Shown: piece by piece, positions 62,229 through 64,000 of the stretch
Layout of the letters: every line of letters begins with the position of its first letter
How positions within the stretch are numbered: position 1 is the first letter of the stretch
Source: Edwardsiella anguillarum
GTDB taxonomy: Bacteria > Pseudomonadota > Gammaproteobacteria > Enterobacterales > Enterobacteriaceae
Length of the DNA: 64,000 bases
NCBI RefSeq assembly: GCF_008801815.1
Contig: NZ_VZOX01000009.1
Strand: one strand, 5' to 3'
Program-made: the position numbers and the translations under genes
Notes under the pieces: model-generated
What the model saw: only the letters and a program-made list of their open reading frames with translations
Told to the model about the DNA's origin: nothing
Database searches by the model: none

Positions 62229-62678
62229 TTAGGCCTTTTCGTCGTGCAGGGTATCATCGCTGCGGCAGTCGCTCTCGGCGCAGTGGCCGTAGAGATACAG
62301 GCTGTGGTTGGTCAGCTGGATGCCGTGTTTTTTGGCGATTTCGCGCTGACGCTTCTCGATGGACTCATCGCTGAACTCGATGACCTTGCCGCAGTCCAGG
62401 CAGATCAGGTGATCGTGGTGGTGCTGCTGGGTCAGTTCAAAGACCGATTTCCCGCCCTCAAAGTTATGGCGGGTAACGATGCCGGCATCGTCAAACTGGT
62501 TGAGCACGCGGTATACGGTTGCCAAACCGATCTCCTCGCCCATGTCGATCAGCTTCTTGTACAAGTCTTCAGCACTGACATGATGGCACGTAGGATCTTG
62601 CAGTACTTCCAGAATCTTGAGACGGGGAAGCGTGACTTTAAGGCCAGCTTTCTTTAACGCGGTGTTGTTGTCAGTCAT
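62229..62678 (-). CDS. fur: Fur, ferric uptake regulator
   Basis: A 149-residue iron-dependent repressor, one residue longer than E. coli Fur. The N-terminal winged helix (LKKAGLKVTLPRLKILEVLQ, HHVSAEDLYKKL, LATVYRVLNQF) is followed by the metal-binding dimerisation domain with HHHDHLICLDCGKVIEF and the C-terminal CAESDC. It represses iron uptake genes when Fe2+ is plentiful. It lies downstream of fldA on the same strand, as in E. coli; a Fur-box-like sequence precedes it. Confidence 0.97.
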   Translation of the reverse strand: MTDNNTALKKAGLKVTLPRLKILEVLQDPTCHHVSAEDLYKKLIDMGEEIGLATVYRVLNQFDDAGIVTRHNFEGGKSVFELTQQHHHDHLICLDCGKVIEFSDESIEKRQREIAKKHGIQLTNHSLYLYGHCAESDCRSDDTLHDEKA

Positions 62679-62738
62679 TCGGATTCTGTCCTGTCACAGC
62701 GCCCGGCAGCGCCCAGAGGCCGTTACCGAACGGAAAAT

Positions 62739-62757
62739 AATAGTGAGATTCATTATA
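62739..62757 (-). promoter_or_regulatory. Fur-box-like sequence upstream of fur
   Basis: On the minus strand TATAATGAATCTCACTATT matches the 19-bp Fur consensus (GATAATGATAATCATTATC) at about 13 positions, 61-79 bases before the fur start. E. coli fur is weakly autoregulated, so a site here is plausible. It also contains TATAAT, a possible -10. Confidence 0.45.
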
Positions 62758-62953
62758 AGGCCGATATCCCTAAATGGGAACCGTGGCGCGGCGTGTCCGG
62801 CGTGGGGTGCCCGCGGCGTGGGCCAGATATAACTCGCGAGTAATGAGGAAGATAGAAACAAATGACGCAGCGAACTGCGCACTATCGTTTTTATTGATGG
62901 CTGAAATACCTGCCGGCTATTAAACGGGGCTCCGCGCCGGCAGGCGACAGGCA

Positions 62954-63481
62954 TTAGCCCAGGATATCGGCCAGATGCATCTCTGCGCTGAGCTGCTTGA
63001 CCCAGGCGTCCACGCGCTCGGCGGTTAGCTCCGGTTGGCGATCCTCATCGATGGCCAGGCCGACGAAGGTGTTGCTGTCGACCAGCGCCTTGGAGGCTTC
63101 AAAGTGGTATCCGGCGGTCGGCCAGTGGCCGACGATGGTGGCGCCGCGCGCCTCAACCAGCTCGCGGATGGTGCCCATTGCATCGCAGAAGTACTCGGCA
63201 TAGTCCTCCTGATCGCCGCAGCCGAACAGCGCAATCAGCTTACCGGAGAAGTCGATCTCCTCCAGCGAGGGGAAGAAGTCATCCCAGTCGCACTGCGCTT
63301 CGCCGTAGTACCAGGTGGGGATACCCAGCAGAAGGATATCAAACGCCTCAAGGTCTTCCTTGCTGCTCTTGGCAATGTCATGAACTTCAGCAACGTCTTT
63401 ACCCAGTTGCTTCTGGATCATCTTAGCAATGTTTTCCGTGTTGCCGGTGTCGCTGCCAAAGAAAATACCTACGATTGCCAT
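62954..63481 (-). CDS. fldA: FldA, flavodoxin 1
   Basis: A 175-residue FMN electron carrier, one residue shorter than E. coli FldA. The phosphate loop FGSDTGNTEN is near the N-terminus; PTWYYGEAQCDWDDF and LFGCGDQEDYAEYFCDA are the flavin-stacking loops. It donates electrons to biotin synthase, MetH, IspG/H and anaerobic ribonucleotide reductase. It precedes fur and follows ybfE, the usual order. Confidence 0.97.
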   Translation of the reverse strand: MAIVGIFFGSDTGNTENIAKMIQKQLGKDVAEVHDIAKSSKEDLEAFDILLLGIPTWYYGEAQCDWDDFFPSLEEIDFSGKLIALFGCGDQEDYAEYFCDAMGTIRELVEARGATIVGHWPTAGYHFEASKALVDSNTFVGLAIDEDRQPELTAERVDAWVKQLSAEMHLADILG

Positions 63482-63665
63482 ATCGCGAATTTACCTTTTA
63501 TCTCAGAAATTAAATCAGGCTGTGCCCTGACCGTCGCGGGCGACGGACGGGATTAGGCGCTGAGCCTAACCGGGCGCGGTCACACACCCAGCCTACCTAC
63601 CAGTCGAATACTATAACATTTTTGGCGTCGCGGCTTTATCGTCATTGTGCGCTGCGCCGGGCGGG

Positions 63666-63944
63666 TCAGGTGTCCAGCGGTAGCTGACGGAGCAGCATCT
63701 GCTCGATCAGCTCGCTGCGGCTGATGTTGCGCTCCTGCGCCAGACGGTTGAGGAGATCGACCGCCTCTTCATTCATCTTCAGCTCGACGCGGCGCAGCCC
63801 TTTCACCCGATCGCGCCGCAGCTGGTTACGCTTGTTAATCCGCAGCTGCTCTTCCCGGGAAAGCGGGTTGGTTTTGGGACGACCTGGACGACGTTCTTCC
63901 GCGAACAGATCGAGCGTCGTGCGGTCCGTTTGTTCTTTGGCCAT
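63666..63944 (-). CDS. ybfE: YbfE, LexA-regulated ribbon-helix-helix protein
   Basis: A 92-residue small basic protein orthologous to E. coli YbfE (MAKEQTDRTTLDLFAEERRPGRPKTNPLS in part). A C-terminal ribbon-helix-helix-like segment (RRVELKMNEEAVDLLNRLA, then ISRSELIEQML) suggests DNA binding. In E. coli it belongs to the SOS regulon; the LexA box would lie at or beyond the right edge. The ATG at 63944 gives the family start; a TTG at 63965 is in frame but less likely. The tail is shorter than in E. coli. Confidence 0.9.
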   Translation of the reverse strand: MAKEQTDRTTLDLFAEERRPGRPKTNPLSREEQLRINKRNQLRRDRVKGLRRVELKMNEEAVDLLNRLAQERNISRSELIEQMLLRQLPLDT

Positions 63945-64000
63945 ATTCAGGTAGCGGTACTGCAAGGAGAAGGGAGCACGGGAACCCCGGACTCCGATTA

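Overview
The window is a chromosomal segment of a GC-rich (by eye roughly 60% GC) member of the Enterobacterales. The backbone lipB-lipA / dacA-rlpA-rodA-mrdA-rlmH-rsfS-nadD-holA-lptE-leuS / gltIJKL / lnt-ybeX-ybeY-ybeZ-miaB / metT-leuW-glnUW-metU-glnVX / asnB / nag / glnS-chiP-chiQ / fur-fldA-ybfE follows the E. coli 14-16 min map almost gene for gene. High GC, a chitobiase gene behind chiPQ, an alanine dehydrogenase and an NiCoT nickel permease point to an Edwardsiella-like organism. That genus assignment is an inference, not a database result. No phage, insertion sequence or CRISPR array was seen.

Layout. 1-8144: the divergent fixAB and caiTABCD units for anaerobic carnitine reduction, with a regulatory gap between them; caiE is absent. 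8145-10513: a gap with a possible decayed membrane ORF, then a second caiC-type CoA ligase followed by a 71-residue Cys-rich mini-protein. 10519-14595: emtA, a nickel/cobalt permease under a textbook NikR operator, an aldo/keto reductase, a small coiled-coil protein and tatE. 14735-28403: a long minus-strand housekeeping block for lipoate, cell-wall elongation, ribosome silencing, NAD, DNA polymerase III delta, LPS transport and leuS. 28749-34429: ybeL, two tandem nucleoside hydrolases and the glutamate/aspartate ABC importer. 34776-43491: the lnt...miaB block, split by two plus-strand genes (ald and an AbgT-type transporter). 43690-45692: ubiF and a seven-tRNA operon. 45923-55099: asnB and the nag regulon, with an AlaX editing gene inserted between nagC and nagD. 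55327-62029: glnS and the chiP-chiQ-chb chitin-oligosaccharide operon. 62229-63944: fur, fldA and ybfE.

How the genes work together. CaiT exchanges carnitine for gamma-butyrobetaine, CaiC/CaiB activate and transfer CoA, CaiD dehydrates, and CaiA reduces with electrons delivered by FixAB. ChiP admits chitooligosaccharides, the GH20 chitobiase cuts them to GlcNAc, NagE imports and phosphorylates it, NagA and NagB convert it to fructose-6-P, and NagC senses GlcNAc-6-P. Most of a chitin-to-glycolysis route therefore lies within about 14 kb. RodA, MrdA, DacA, RlpA and EmtA form a cell-wall set, and LipB/LipA make protein-bound lipoate.

The points most worth following up are the caiC paralogue with its mini-protein partner, the perfect NikR operator before the NiCoT gene, a 15-nt match of the chiP leader to the ChiX sRNA, and three plus-strand genes inserted into otherwise conserved minus-strand operons.
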